Virus record (IMG/VR): IMGVR_UViG_3300045911_000532
Location: 1-36,226 of that record
Direction: 5' to 3' (one strand)
DNA from: a virus
Length of the DNA: 36,226 nt
This document shows, one piece after another, positions 1 to 7,326 of the stretch (positions are counted from its first letter, which is position 1; each line of letters starts with the position of its first letter). Both the position numbers and the translations under genes were made by a program. The notes beneath the pieces are model-generated. The model ran no database searches, was not told the DNA's origin, and worked only from the letters and a program-made list of their open reading frames with translations.

Positions 1-5
1 AAAAA

Positions 6-121
6 CCTTCACATCCTTCACATCTTAAGAATGTACAAGGAAACCCAGCAATATTTGAACCTACGGATACCCCCCTTGTAATGTGAAGCAAAACCTTCAC
101 AAACCTTCACCAAACCTTCAC
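6..121. repeat. Left-end iterons (CCTTCACAT and AAACCTTCAC)
   Basis: Two tandem 9-bp units CCTTCACAT lie at 6-14 and 15-23. Three tandem units of about 10 bp, AAACCTTCAC, lie at 91-121, preceded at 81-88 by ATGTGAAG in the opposite orientation. Bases 6-24 are the exact reverse complement of GATGTGAAGGATGTGAAGG at 36064-36082, and 88-100 is the reverse complement of 36076-36088. The two ends of the window therefore carry mutually inverted iteron arrays. They are probably binding sites of a replication initiator or of terminase; the first fits better with a primase-helicase gene beside the right array. Confidence 0.75.
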
Positions 122-211
122 ACCAGGTTCAAACGCCAAAAAAAACAGCCCCAAAAACAGGCAAAAAATCCCGAAATCCCAAAAAACGAAATATACCCCC
201 GGGGGGTATCC
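65..211. repeat. 11-bp inverted repeat and C/G palindrome
   Basis: GGATACCCCCC at 65-75 is repeated in inverse as GGGGGGTATCC at 201-211. The right copy also forms a local palindrome, ATACCCCC-G-GGGGGTAT, at 193-209. Both could be protein-binding sites or hairpins upstream of the late operon. The function is unknown. Confidence 0.6.
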
Positions 212-334
212 AGATAGAACCGACCAACTCAAACACAACGTCTATTCGAACAGATCTCTGCGAACGAAGCCTGTTCGCCTGTTTGCGCGACCAAAAAGCG
301 CCCCCAAAACCCCAAAAACAGGCAGCAGAGATAG

Positions 335-895
335 ATGCACCACCGAAAATACGCAACAACCCGGCAGGCCAGCGACTCAACACTAACCGAGGAGCAAAAG
401 CTGGAACTGTTCGAGAACCTGAAAGTTTGCGCCGCCAGCGTCGCCAAGACCTGGCCGGTGATCGATTCCGACGAGCAACGTGATCTCGCCGGGATCGGAT
501 TCCTGCAAGCCATGCGCGGCATGAAAGCGTATCGCGGCAAGAACGGGCTATCGCTCATGGCCTGGTGCCAGATGATTGGGAGAAGGGCGATGGTCGCCCA
601 TGCGTTCAGGCTGAACCGGCAACGGGCGCGGCTGTACGGCATCGAGGGCGGACCAGAACCGATGGCGGAGGAAGAGCCGGAAGCCGACCTGATGAGCGTG
701 CCGACCTGGCTCGCGTTCGCCGCGTGCAAGCAGGAGATCGATAACCAGATTGTGACCTTCATCCGGCAGGGCTATGGTCCGACCGAGATTGCGCAGATGC
801 TGAAGCTGAGCCGGACGGCGGTCTGGCGCAGGCGTCGCTCGATCGCCCGCCGGGCCCAAAAGATTGCCGAGGAGAAACAGATTCAAACAAAATGA
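335..895 (+). CDS. Phage sigma-factor-like transcription regulator
   Basis: This 186-residue protein looks like a short sigma-70 family factor. Residues about 48-95 (DLAGIGFLQAMRGMKAYRG, then a Trp-containing helix LMAWCQMIGRRAM) resemble sigma region 2, where such factors bind core RNA polymerase and the -10 element. Residues about 135-180 hold a region-4-like helix-turn-helix (GPTEIAQMLKLSRTAVWRRR). An acidic linker joins the two. It is the first gene of the rightward late operon and overlaps the endolysin gene by ATGA, so a role as a late-gene sigma or activator is the natural inference. The start ATG has only a weak upstream GA-rich site, and an internal start is possible. A terminase small subunit is the main alternative, but a better candidate for that lies beside the large terminase. 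Confidence 0.6.
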   Translation: MHHRKYATTRQASDSTLTEEQKLELFENLKVCAASVAKTWPVIDSDEQRDLAGIGFLQAMRGMKAYRGKNGLSLMAWCQMIGRRAMVAHAFRLNRQRARLYGIEGGPEPMAEEEPEADLMSVPTWLAFAACKQEIDNQIVTFIRQGYGPTEIAQMLKLSRTAVWRRRRSIARRAQKIAEEKQIQTK

Positions 896-1461
896 AAAAG
901 CCAAGCCGCGTCAAAACACTAACCGAGCAGCAGTGGAATTCGAATCCCAACTGGGAGAACGCCGTTCATCTGGCTCGCAGCTACGTCGGGGTGCGTGAGC
1001 AGGGCCATAACCGCGGGCCGGAGGTCGAGCGGTTCCTGCGGAACGTGCAGCTGGGGCCGGGTCATCCCTGGTGCGCTGCGTTCATGTACACCGTCCTGAT
1101 CGAGACGGGGATTCCTGCTGCCTCGCTCCCTCAGGCCCGCTCTGCTGCGGCTGTGGTGATGTGGCGGAACTGGGCGAGAGCGCAGAACCGGATCCGGACG
1201 GCGCCCAAGCGGGGCGATCTGTTCTACTGGCTGAACAAGCGGACCGTCAAGGGGGTCACCTCGTTCCCGGGCCATATCGGGATTATCGCGCAGGTTGAGC
1301 CGGGAGGTACGGGCGGGTTTTTCGCACGCATTCGGACATTCGAGGGCAACACGAATTCGCAGGGCTCGCGCGAGGGGGATGGCGTTTACGAGCGCTGGCG
1401 AACCAGAACGCTCCTGAACTCAAACTGGGAGTCCGGTTTCATCTCTCTGGAGGGTCTGTAG
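892..1461 (+). CDS. Endolysin, CHAP-like peptidase/amidase
   Basis: The 189-residue protein has the layout of a CHAP (NlpC/P60-related) cell-wall hydrolase: an N-terminal helix with YVGVREQGHN, a catalytic Cys in HPWCAAF (C61), a His in PGHIGII (H128) and a polar residue in TFEGNTN (E151/N153). Such enzymes cut peptidoglycan peptide or amide bonds to release virions. There is no signal peptide or membrane segment, so export would need a holin; the holin candidate is 20 kb away at 21291-21611. The ATG overlaps the upstream stop as ATGA. Its place directly before the portal is unusual, and a virion-associated lysin is an alternative. Confidence 0.8.
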   Translation: MKKPSRVKTLTEQQWNSNPNWENAVHLARSYVGVREQGHNRGPEVERFLRNVQLGPGHPWCAAFMYTVLIETGIPAASLPQARSAAAVVMWRNWARAQNRIRTAPKRGDLFYWLNKRTVKGVTSFPGHIGIIAQVEPGGTGGFFARIRTFEGNTNSQGSREGDGVYERWRTRTLLNSNWESGFISLEGL

Positions 1462-1464
1462 GGC

Positions 1465-3894
1465 GTGCCGGCTTGGGTTGACCAGATCCGGCGGTTGCTC
1501 CGGATCCAAGAGGCTCCGGTTCAGCGACCGCGGGTCGTCCAGATCGGTCGAGCAGGGGAAACCAAGTACAGCGGTTCTTCTGTTTCGCGATCGGGGAACC
1601 GGCGCGGGGGACTGCTCCGTCGTTTCGACACTTATTCGCTAGCGCAGTATCAGGAAGTGCGCAACTATCCGGTCGTGGTGGACGCGATCAAGATGCTGGC
1701 GATGCCGATTGTCCGCGCCAAGTTCCACTGGGCTTGTGCTGATCCGCGGGGGGTTGCGCTGGCTCAGCGGTACATCGAGCCTCTGTTGCCGCGCCTCATG
1801 GAGGATTTGGTTATGGGGGGCTTCCAGTTCGGGTTTCAGGTGTGCGAGGTGGTTTGGGCGCCTGCGCTGAATGTGGAGATCTATCCGGAGGACGGGGAGC
1901 CGTTCTGGATGCCTGCTGTGTGGGCTCCTTCGACGATGATCCCGTACGCGCCGGAAGAGGTTCAGCTGATGGCAGACCAGCGAAGCGGCAAGTTGACCGG
2001 AGCGCGGCTGCTCATTCCGTCGGTCGGAAAATGGGGGGAACAGTTTTTGCCGATCGACAAGATGCTCATCTGGACTCACGATCCGGAGTTCGGGAGCTAC
2101 TACGGGGTTCCGCGCACCCGTCCGATCGTTCCGTTCGTTGAGCGGGCGAACGAGATTTGGGATGATCTCGGGCGCTATTACCGGCGGATCGGGATTCCGT
2201 GGACGATCGGCTGGTTCAAGAGCGGTTTCACCGACTACGGGCCGGATGGCGAATTTCCTCCGACCGACAACGCCAACGAGATGATCAATTTGATCGAGGG
2301 TTTGCAGAGCGGCCATTCGCTGGTGTTGCCGAGCGACCAGCACCGCGACGGGGGCGGCCGGCAGTGGGACATCGAGACCCGCGGGGAGCCTGCGTTCGCC
2401 ACGAACTTCACCGAGCAAATCGCGTTCGTTCACGACGTGATTCGCACGGGTCTATGCGTTCCGAAGCTGGCGAGCTCCAGCGAGGCGGAGGGCGGAACCT
2501 ACAATCTCGGTCAAGCACAGATCGCGCAGCATAACGAGAACATCATGGCGACGCTTTCGGCGATCGAGGCGGCGATCAACCAGCAGCTGATGAAGCCGTT
2601 TTCGCGTTACAATCTCGGGCCGAAGGCTCCTTCTATCCGGCTGGTGTTCGAGCCGGTTTCGACGGACGTTCAGCTGGTGCTCCTTCAGGGTCTGATCTCG
2701 ATGCTTTCTCAGGGTGTCGAGATCACCGACCGCGAGGGCAACGCGATGGTTGCTGACTGGGCGAAGATCGCCGAGGACAACGGTTTGCCGGTATTGAAGA
2801 AGGATCAACGGGCTGAGCTGCTCGATCTGTTCCGGCGTCAGGTGGCAGAGCGGGAGACGATGAACGAGGTCGAAAGCCCTCCTGCTGTTGAGCTTGCCGA
2901 GTGGCGGGAAGAGGATCATCCTCGGGACCAGGGCGGCAAGTTCGCAAAGAAGGATGAAGAGTCTGAGGGAGGAGGAGCGGATTCTGATCAACCCGTGGTG
3001 CCCAAGAACAAAAACCTAAAGACTCCGGACAAAACCGCTTCAGATCCCAACGACGCATTCGAGTCCAGCACCGCGGATGAGGTCAAGGACAGGTTCGGGG
3101 TCAGGATTCCGGTTGCTGAGCCTTATGACGTGCAGATCAACACCAACCCCAACGCCAAGATGGTCGCGCGCTACAAATACAACGTTGGGGGCAAGGAAAA
3201 GTCAGGAATCGTTTATGACGCCAAGTGGCTGAGCGAGCAACAGGTCGCTAAATTCGAGCGAGTGCAGTACCAGAACGAATATTCCTACGAAATCAAGAGT
3301 GCGCTGGAGGCATATGCGCATGACAACGACGAGGCAAAGTGCTGCCTGCTCATGCACACGACCGGCATCCGGATCGGTTCCGACGCGAATGCGGGCGAGA
3401 AGCACACCGGCAAGACCGCAACCTTCGGAGCCAGCTCGTTGCGAACCGAGCATATTCACGTCGAGGAGAACGGCGACGTGCGGCTGAAATTCACGGGTAA
3501 GAAAGGCGTCGAGCAGGACGTTTTGGTAAATCATCCGACGCTGGCTAAATGGTTAGCTGAGAGGTCAACCGAGGGTCCGGGCAAAATTTTTGACACCAAC
3601 GAAGTGGCGGTCCGAAAATTTGCACAAGATAAAATCGGACTTGGGAAAGCGCATGATTTCCGGACCATGCTGGCCCATCGGCTGGCGCAAGATACGATCG
3701 ATTCTATGGGGCCTCCACAAACGGCAAAAGAGTTCACGCAAATGCGAAAGCAAATTGGCGAGGCAGTAGCCGCTCAGCTGGGGAACAATCCGTCTGAATC
3801 GTTGAAGAGTTATATCCCGCCTGTAGTGTTCGCAGATTGGGCAGAAAAGGTAAACTTGAACGATGAGCAACGACAAAAAATCAACCTCATTTAA
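1465..3894 (+). CDS. Portal protein fused to a type IB DNA topoisomerase domain
   Basis: This 809-residue protein starts with GTG after GGAGGG at 1449-1454. Residues about 1-470 match the Mu gp29-like portal family (RRFDTYSLAQYQEVRNYPVV, then HDPEFGSYYGVPRTRP), which forms the dodecameric ring through which DNA enters the head. Residues about 480-492 hold the EEDHPRDQGGKF linker common where phage structural proteins carry extra C-terminal domains. Residues about 540-800 are a topoisomerase IB catalytic domain: R636 in TTGIRIG, K679 in LKFTGKKG, R733 in HDFRT, N774 in LGNNP and nucleophile Y783 in LKSYIPP. The N-to-Y spacing is 9, as in bacterial and poxviral enzymes. The domain should therefore nick and reseal DNA. 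Base composition is visibly less GC-rich in the last few hundred bases than in the portal part, suggesting acquisition by transfer. Confidence is high for both domains; their joint role is unknown. Confidence 0.88.
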   Translation: MPAWVDQIRRLLRIQEAPVQRPRVVQIGRAGETKYSGSSVSRSGNRRGGLLRRFDTYSLAQYQEVRNYPVVVDAIKMLAMPIVRAKFHWACADPRGVALAQRYIEPLLPRLMEDLVMGGFQFGFQVCEVVWAPALNVEIYPEDGEPFWMPAVWAPSTMIPYAPEEVQLMADQRSGKLTGARLLIPSVGKWGEQFLPIDKMLIWTHDPEFGSYYGVPRTRPIVPFVERANEIWDDLGRYYRRIGIPWTIGWFKSGFTDYGPDGEFPPTDNANEMINLIEGLQSGHSLVLPSDQHRDGGGRQWDIETRGEPAFATNFTEQIAFVHDVIRTGLCVPKLASSSEAEGGTYNLGQAQIAQHNENIMATLSAIEAAINQQLMKPFSRYNLGPKAPSIRLVFEPVSTDVQLVLLQGLISMLSQGVEITDREGNAMVADWAKIAEDNGLPVLKKDQRAELLDLFRRQVAERETMNEVESPPAVELAEWREEDHPRDQGGKFAKKDEESEGGGADSDQPVVPKNKNLKTPDKTASDPNDAFESSTADEVKDRFGVRIPVAEPYDVQINTNPNAKMVARYKYNVGGKEKSGIVYDAKWLSEQQVAKFERVQYQNEYSYEIKSALEAYAHDNDEAKCCLLMHTTGIRIGSDANAGEKHTGKTATFGASSLRTEHIHVEENGDVRLKFTGKKGVEQDVLVNHPTLAKWLAERSTEGPGKIFDTNEVAVRKFAQDKIGLGKAHDFRTMLAHRLAQDTIDSMGPPQTAKEFTQMRKQIGEAVAAQLGNNPSESLKSYIPPVVFADWAEKVNLNDEQRQKINLI

Positions 3895-4111
3895 GTTCGA
3901 AGACACGGTTCTTGGAGGCGCGGGTGTGCCGCGGGTCGAACGGCGCGATCCGCGCTGGGATGTTGATGCGCCTGGAATGGACGAGTACAACGCGAAAATG
4001 TTGGCGCAGGCCCGTCGCGCCGTTGAGGCAGTGCAACTCGCTGGGAGTCAAAAATTTGATCCCTCTACTATGGCCGAGTGGGACGAATCCGAAGAAGACG
4101 ACGACGAATAA
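3863..4111 (+). CDS. Small acidic protein overlapping the portal-topoisomerase gene
   Basis: I do not recognise this 82-residue protein. It begins 32 bases before the end of the fusion gene in another frame and ends in a strongly acidic tail (EWDESEEDDDE). The middle holds a possible amphipathic helix (MDEYNAKMLAQARRAVEAVQ). An A/G-rich AAAAGG lies about 12 bases upstream of the ATG. Its base composition resembles that of the topoisomerase end rather than of the head genes, so the two may have arrived together. The acidic tail and tight coupling suggest a partner, inhibitor or DNA-mimic regulator of the topoisomerase domain, but that is inference only. Confidence 0.6.
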   Translation: MSNDKKSTSFKFEDTVLGGAGVPRVERRDPRWDVDAPGMDEYNAKMLAQARRAVEAVQLAGSQKFDPSTMAEWDESEEDDDE

Positions 4112-4127
4112 TCGTCTGTTATCCTGA

Positions 4128-4586
4128 ATGAAGCAGCCGAAGCAAAAACTGGTCATTGAGGCGTGTGAGGCAGGGGGGCCGCTCCTGGTCTTGACCACGC
4201 CCCGAGAACGGCACCTGATAAGCGAGATGGCGGACGGGCCCGCCAAAGATCTCCAGCTGAAGCTCCTGGAGCGCGAAGACGAGCTCCGCGAGAAGATCAA
4301 GCTGAAGCGCTACGAGTTCGAGATGCGATGCGCGACCTATTCGGAGGACTGCGCAGCCAAGAACGCCGCCATGTACAACGACGAGCGGGGCGACTACAGC
4401 CGGATTTACAACCCCGTCCTGTACGCGCAGCACCTAGCCGCGGTGTGCACCGGCAAGAGCGTCGAGGAGATCGGTGAGTTGCCTCCGATGGTTGCGCAGA
4501 AGCTCATGGACGAGGTGATGGCGATTAACTACCCGAGCCACTACGACTACGACCATTTTTTTACGCAGCTCACTCGCTCGGGGTAG
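4128..4586 (+). CDS. Hypothetical head-region protein
   Basis: This 152-residue protein is unrecognised. It has a central charged helix (residues about 38-65, KDLQLKLLEREDELREKIKL), and its C-terminal part contains aromatic clusters (YPSHYDYDHFF). It lies between the portal and MuF-like genes in the same operon, so a role in head assembly or in protecting the portal is possible. The start ATG has no strong ribosome binding site. Confidence 0.65.
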   Translation: MKQPKQKLVIEACEAGGPLLVLTTPRERHLISEMADGPAKDLQLKLLEREDELREKIKLKRYEFEMRCATYSEDCAAKNAAMYNDERGDYSRIYNPVLYAQHLAAVCTGKSVEEIGELPPMVAQKLMDEVMAINYPSHYDYDHFFTQLTRSG

Positions 4587-4594
4587 GGGACGAG

Positions 4595-4759
4595 GTGAAC
4601 AACACGCACCCGATCATCGAGCGGTTCTGGCTGCGGATCGAGGGGCTCCTGACGACGAACATCGACGATCTGCCAAGCTATGAGGCACGGGCGGTAATCG
4701 GCATGTGGCGGGAATACCTCGGCGGCTTGAAGCAACGCCCCGAGCGAGAGACAGAATGA
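4595..4759 (+). CDS. Small hypothetical protein, GTG start
   Basis: This short gene of 54 residues starts with GTG after AGGGGA at 4585-4590 and overlaps the next start as ATGA. The product is mostly helical and polar (IIERFWLRIEGLLTT, then YEARAVIGMWREYLGGLK). It fills what would otherwise be a gap of about 170 bases between two tightly packed genes, which is the main support for it. The function is unknown. Confidence 0.6.
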   Translation: MNNTHPIIERFWLRIEGLLTTNIDDLPSYEARAVIGMWREYLGGLKQRPERETE

Positions 4760-5724
4760 ACCAGTTTCAGCGCGTAAACGCAGGGCTCCAGACGTACGGC
4801 CAGATCGAGCGGACAACCGCGAAGGATTTGCAGCAGATTGCGCGCCAGTACGCGGAGCGACCGGACCCCAAGCTGGAGCAGCAGTTTCTAAACCGGCTCA
4901 AGACCGCGCAGGTTCAGACGTACCAGAACGCGAACGAGATCGCGAGGCGGAAGACGCCGCTCACCGATCGCGAGCTGACGATGCTGGAGGCGCGGTTCGA
5001 CCACCAACGCGAATTTGCGACGAAGTTCTTTGACGACATGCGCAACGGGCGCGGAACGATGAACTACGAGACGAGGGCCGGCATGTATGCCGAGTCGCTC
5101 TGGGGTTTGCATAACCGCGGGCTCCTGGGCGATTTCCACGAGCCGAAGCACGAGCGCTACGACTGGATTCTCGACCCGTTCGTCGAGCATTGTGACGATT
5201 GCATCGAGCGCGCCCGACAGTCCAGGCGCGAGGGCGGAATATCGTATGACGAGCTGGTGGTTATCGGCTTTCCCGGGGACGGCATGACGCGTTGCGGGAG
5301 CCGGTGCCGGTGCCGGATTCAGGGCCGGAAGCGGCGGCGCAACCCGGACGGCAGTTTGCCGAAGTCGGCTCCTGCTCCAGAGTCATTCGAGGTTGGCGGG
5401 GTCAGGATCCACAGGGAGATGCCGGCTGCGGGGTTGCCGTTCGTGGAGGTCGAGCCTTCCGCGATCGGGAGGAGTCTGGAGCTACTGCCAGCTGACGATG
5501 CGGGGTTGTTGCTGGAGCATTTGCCTGCTCTCCCCCAGATTCTGGCAAAACCGGCTGCGGTGTTCGACGATCCTCAGGTATGGGGGCGTCAGTACTACGT
5601 TGATCCGCGGGCGGTCGCTGTTCTGGATCGCGACTCCGAGAGCGGGATCTGGAAGCTCGCGCACTTCCTGCTGGCGAAGTACCTGAACCTGCCTGAATTT
5701 GCGGTAAACGCATTGACGCCCTAG
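4756..5724 (+). CDS. MuF-like minor head (head morphogenesis) protein
   Basis: The 322-residue product carries the MuF-type C-terminal signature: HCDDC (C146, C149) followed by GMTRCGSRCRCR (C180, C184, C186), a probable metal-binding cluster. Members sit at the portal vertex, are needed for head assembly and may be injected with the DNA. Residues 1-100 are helical. After about residue 195 comes an extra domain of about 125 residues, starting with an SPPS-type linker and including VGGVRIHREMP; I do not recognise it. The ATG at 4756 overlaps the preceding stop (ATGA) and is preferred over an in-frame ATG 51 bases upstream that lies inside the preceding gene. Portal then MuF then protease is the Mu-like order. 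Confidence 0.75.
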   Translation: MNQFQRVNAGLQTYGQIERTTAKDLQQIARQYAERPDPKLEQQFLNRLKTAQVQTYQNANEIARRKTPLTDRELTMLEARFDHQREFATKFFDDMRNGRGTMNYETRAGMYAESLWGLHNRGLLGDFHEPKHERYDWILDPFVEHCDDCIERARQSRREGGISYDELVVIGFPGDGMTRCGSRCRCRIQGRKRRRNPDGSLPKSAPAPESFEVGGVRIHREMPAAGLPFVEVEPSAIGRSLELLPADDAGLLLEHLPALPQILAKPAAVFDDPQVWGRQYYVDPRAVAVLDRDSESGIWKLAHFLLAKYLNLPEFAVNALTP

Positions 5725-5740
5725 AAACTAAACAGTCTGC

Positions 5741-6772
5741 GTGAGCAGATTTCATGTGATCTCGTTGGCGGAGGACAGCGGCGGCGGGAGTGCGCCGTTT
5801 CGGGCGCAGGCGCTCAGGGTAGGGAAATGGGACTACCCCGGGCTCGACGGCGGCCTGGTCGTTACTCCCGAGCTTCTCACCGAATTCAAGACCAGCTTCG
5901 ACTTGCACGCGAAGGGGCCGGAAGTTCCTCTCAATCTGGAGCACGACGACGCGAAGCCGTGCGGCTGGGTGCGGGGGCTTGAGCTATCGGACGACGGTCA
6001 GACGCTGTACGCGCTGTTCGACGTGACCGAGCCGGATGTTCGGGAGAAAGTCAAAAACGGCACTTACCGCTACGTTTCCTCCGAGCTGGATCTAAGCTGG
6101 AACGACCCTGAGGGCCATTTCCGCGGGCGTCCGGTTTTTGACGGTCTCGCGCTGACCACGCGGCCTTACATCAAGCGGATGGAGCCGGTTCAGACGATCG
6201 ATTTAACGGAGGGCGTTACGTTTGAGGCTTCCGCAGAAAAAGAAGAGGATGTGGAACGCACAGCGACCCTATCAGAAATGGAGGTCAGGCTCAGCGAGAT
6301 GCAGGCGAAGCTTGCGGCTAAAGACCGTGAGCTAGCCAAGTATCGATCTCGCTCGCGCCTGACAGAAGTGAAGGCAAGGCTGAGCGAGCTTGCTACGAAA
6401 CGCAGGGGCGCAGTGCCTCTTCGGGTTTCGACGCACGTTACCCGACTGGCGGAGATTCTGCTGAGTCAAGGTAAGGAGCGAATCAAGCTCGAAGAGCCCA
6501 TGATCATCGAGGAGGGCACGGATACTCCGGTCGCCGAGCTCGATGTCATTGACGAAATGTTGGAGCTGATCGAATCGGTCGTCGAGGCCGTCGGCGGTGG
6601 TGGAGACGGAGCCCCGGAGAGCGTGCAGCTCGACGGTCATCCTTCTGAGGCACCGACTGGCGATCTCGAAGACGACCTGCTGCGAGAGGCTCAGGTGATC
6701 ATGTCCGAGAAGCGGGCCGGCTCTCTCAAAGAGGCTTTGCTCGTTGCGGTAGGAGGTCGAAATGGCCGGTAA
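5741..6772 (+). CDS. Mu gpI-like prohead protease and scaffold
   Basis: This 343-residue protein resembles the phage I-like family. An N-terminal protease part (about residues 1-160) contains VPLNLEHDDAKPCGWVRGLE, TYRYVSSEL and FDGLALTTRPYIKRM. A coiled-coil segment follows (about 175-210, LSEMEVRLSEMQAKLAAKDREL), then an acidic helical C-terminus typical of scaffolds. The enzyme is expected to process itself, the scaffold and possibly the portal inside the prohead. It starts with GTG at 5741 without a clear Shine-Dalgarno site. The stop lies 11 bases inside the next gene. Confidence 0.8.
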   Translation: MSRFHVISLAEDSGGGSAPFRAQALRVGKWDYPGLDGGLVVTPELLTEFKTSFDLHAKGPEVPLNLEHDDAKPCGWVRGLELSDDGQTLYALFDVTEPDVREKVKNGTYRYVSSELDLSWNDPEGHFRGRPVFDGLALTTRPYIKRMEPVQTIDLTEGVTFEASAEKEEDVERTATLSEMEVRLSEMQAKLAAKDRELAKYRSRSRLTEVKARLSELATKRRGAVPLRVSTHVTRLAEILLSQGKERIKLEEPMIIEEGTDTPVAELDVIDEMLELIESVVEAVGGGGDGAPESVQLDGHPSEAPTGDLEDDLLREAQVIMSEKRAGSLKEALLVAVGGRNGR

Positions 6773-7325
6773 GAGAACCCAACAGACAAACTCAGGAATT
6801 TTCTGGGACGCGACCGGAAACGGCAATGCGATCGCTGGTTACCAGTGCGTGAGCCTCGCGACCTCTGCGGAAGTCACCGCTGCTTTGGCAGCTGGGGTTC
6901 GGAACGCGAAGGAGGGCGAGCTTTACGTGGCGACTCCGGTCTCTGCCGGGTTTGCCACTCGCCGAGTTGCTGGTGTGACGCTTCATTCGGCTCGCAACGG
7001 GACGGACATCACGTTCGTTACCGACGGCGTTGCGGATGTGATGGTCAACGCCGCTGTGGCTCAGGACTCGATTGTGGTTCCTGCTGCGGCTGCGACCCGG
7101 ACCAACAAGCAGACGCCGCTTACGGTTCTGGAGGAGCTTCTGATTCCGGTTGATCCGGCTTTTACTGTCACCTACAACCTCTGCATGGCTGACGATACGG
7201 CTATTCCGCTGTCCACGGACGCGGCGAACGTGATTCGATTCATCCTCGGCTACGCGCTGAAGGCCGCTGTCAACCAGTACGAGGTCATCCCCGTCGAGCT
7301 CGACCGCTCAGTGAGGGCATTCTAA
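6762..7325 (+). CDS. Capsid decoration/stabilising protein
   Basis: This 187-residue protein lies directly before the major capsid gene, the usual place for head decoration proteins. It is rich in small and beta-forming residues (AAVAQDSIVVPAAAATRTNK, then TYNLCMADDTAIPLST). The sequence GTVADVMVNAAVAQ-like in the middle and the bacterial-phage motif of alternating Val/Ala suit a trimeric beta-rich capsomer cap. The AGGAGG at 6752-6757 is well spaced from the ATG. The family assignment rests on position and composition, not on a signature motif. Confidence 0.6.
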   Translation: MAGKRTQQTNSGIFWDATGNGNAIAGYQCVSLATSAEVTAALAAGVRNAKEGELYVATPVSAGFATRRVAGVTLHSARNGTDITFVTDGVADVMVNAAVAQDSIVVPAAAATRTNKQTPLTVLEELLIPVDPAFTVTYNLCMADDTAIPLSTDAANVIRFILGYALKAAVNQYEVIPVELDRSVRAF

Positions 7326-7326
7326 A

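Larger units (their letters stand above)
1..334. other. Left non-coding region, origin/regulatory-like
   Basis: No convincing gene is seen in these 334 bases. The region is A+C rich on the plus strand and packed with short repeats: CCTTCAC iterons, an 11-bp inverted repeat GGATACCCCCC/GGGGGGTATCC, an inverted pair TACAAGG (35-41)/CCTTGTA (74-80), an inverted pair CGAACAG (247-253)/CTGTTCG (271-277), and a 15-bp direct repeat CCCCAAAAACAGGCA at 149-163 and 310-324. If the molecule is circular, this stretch joins the repeat-rich right end to form one intergenic region of about 600 bases between the early operon and the late operon. Its likely jobs are replication origin and late-operon control. 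Open reading frames inside it have no recognisable content. Confidence 0.6.
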
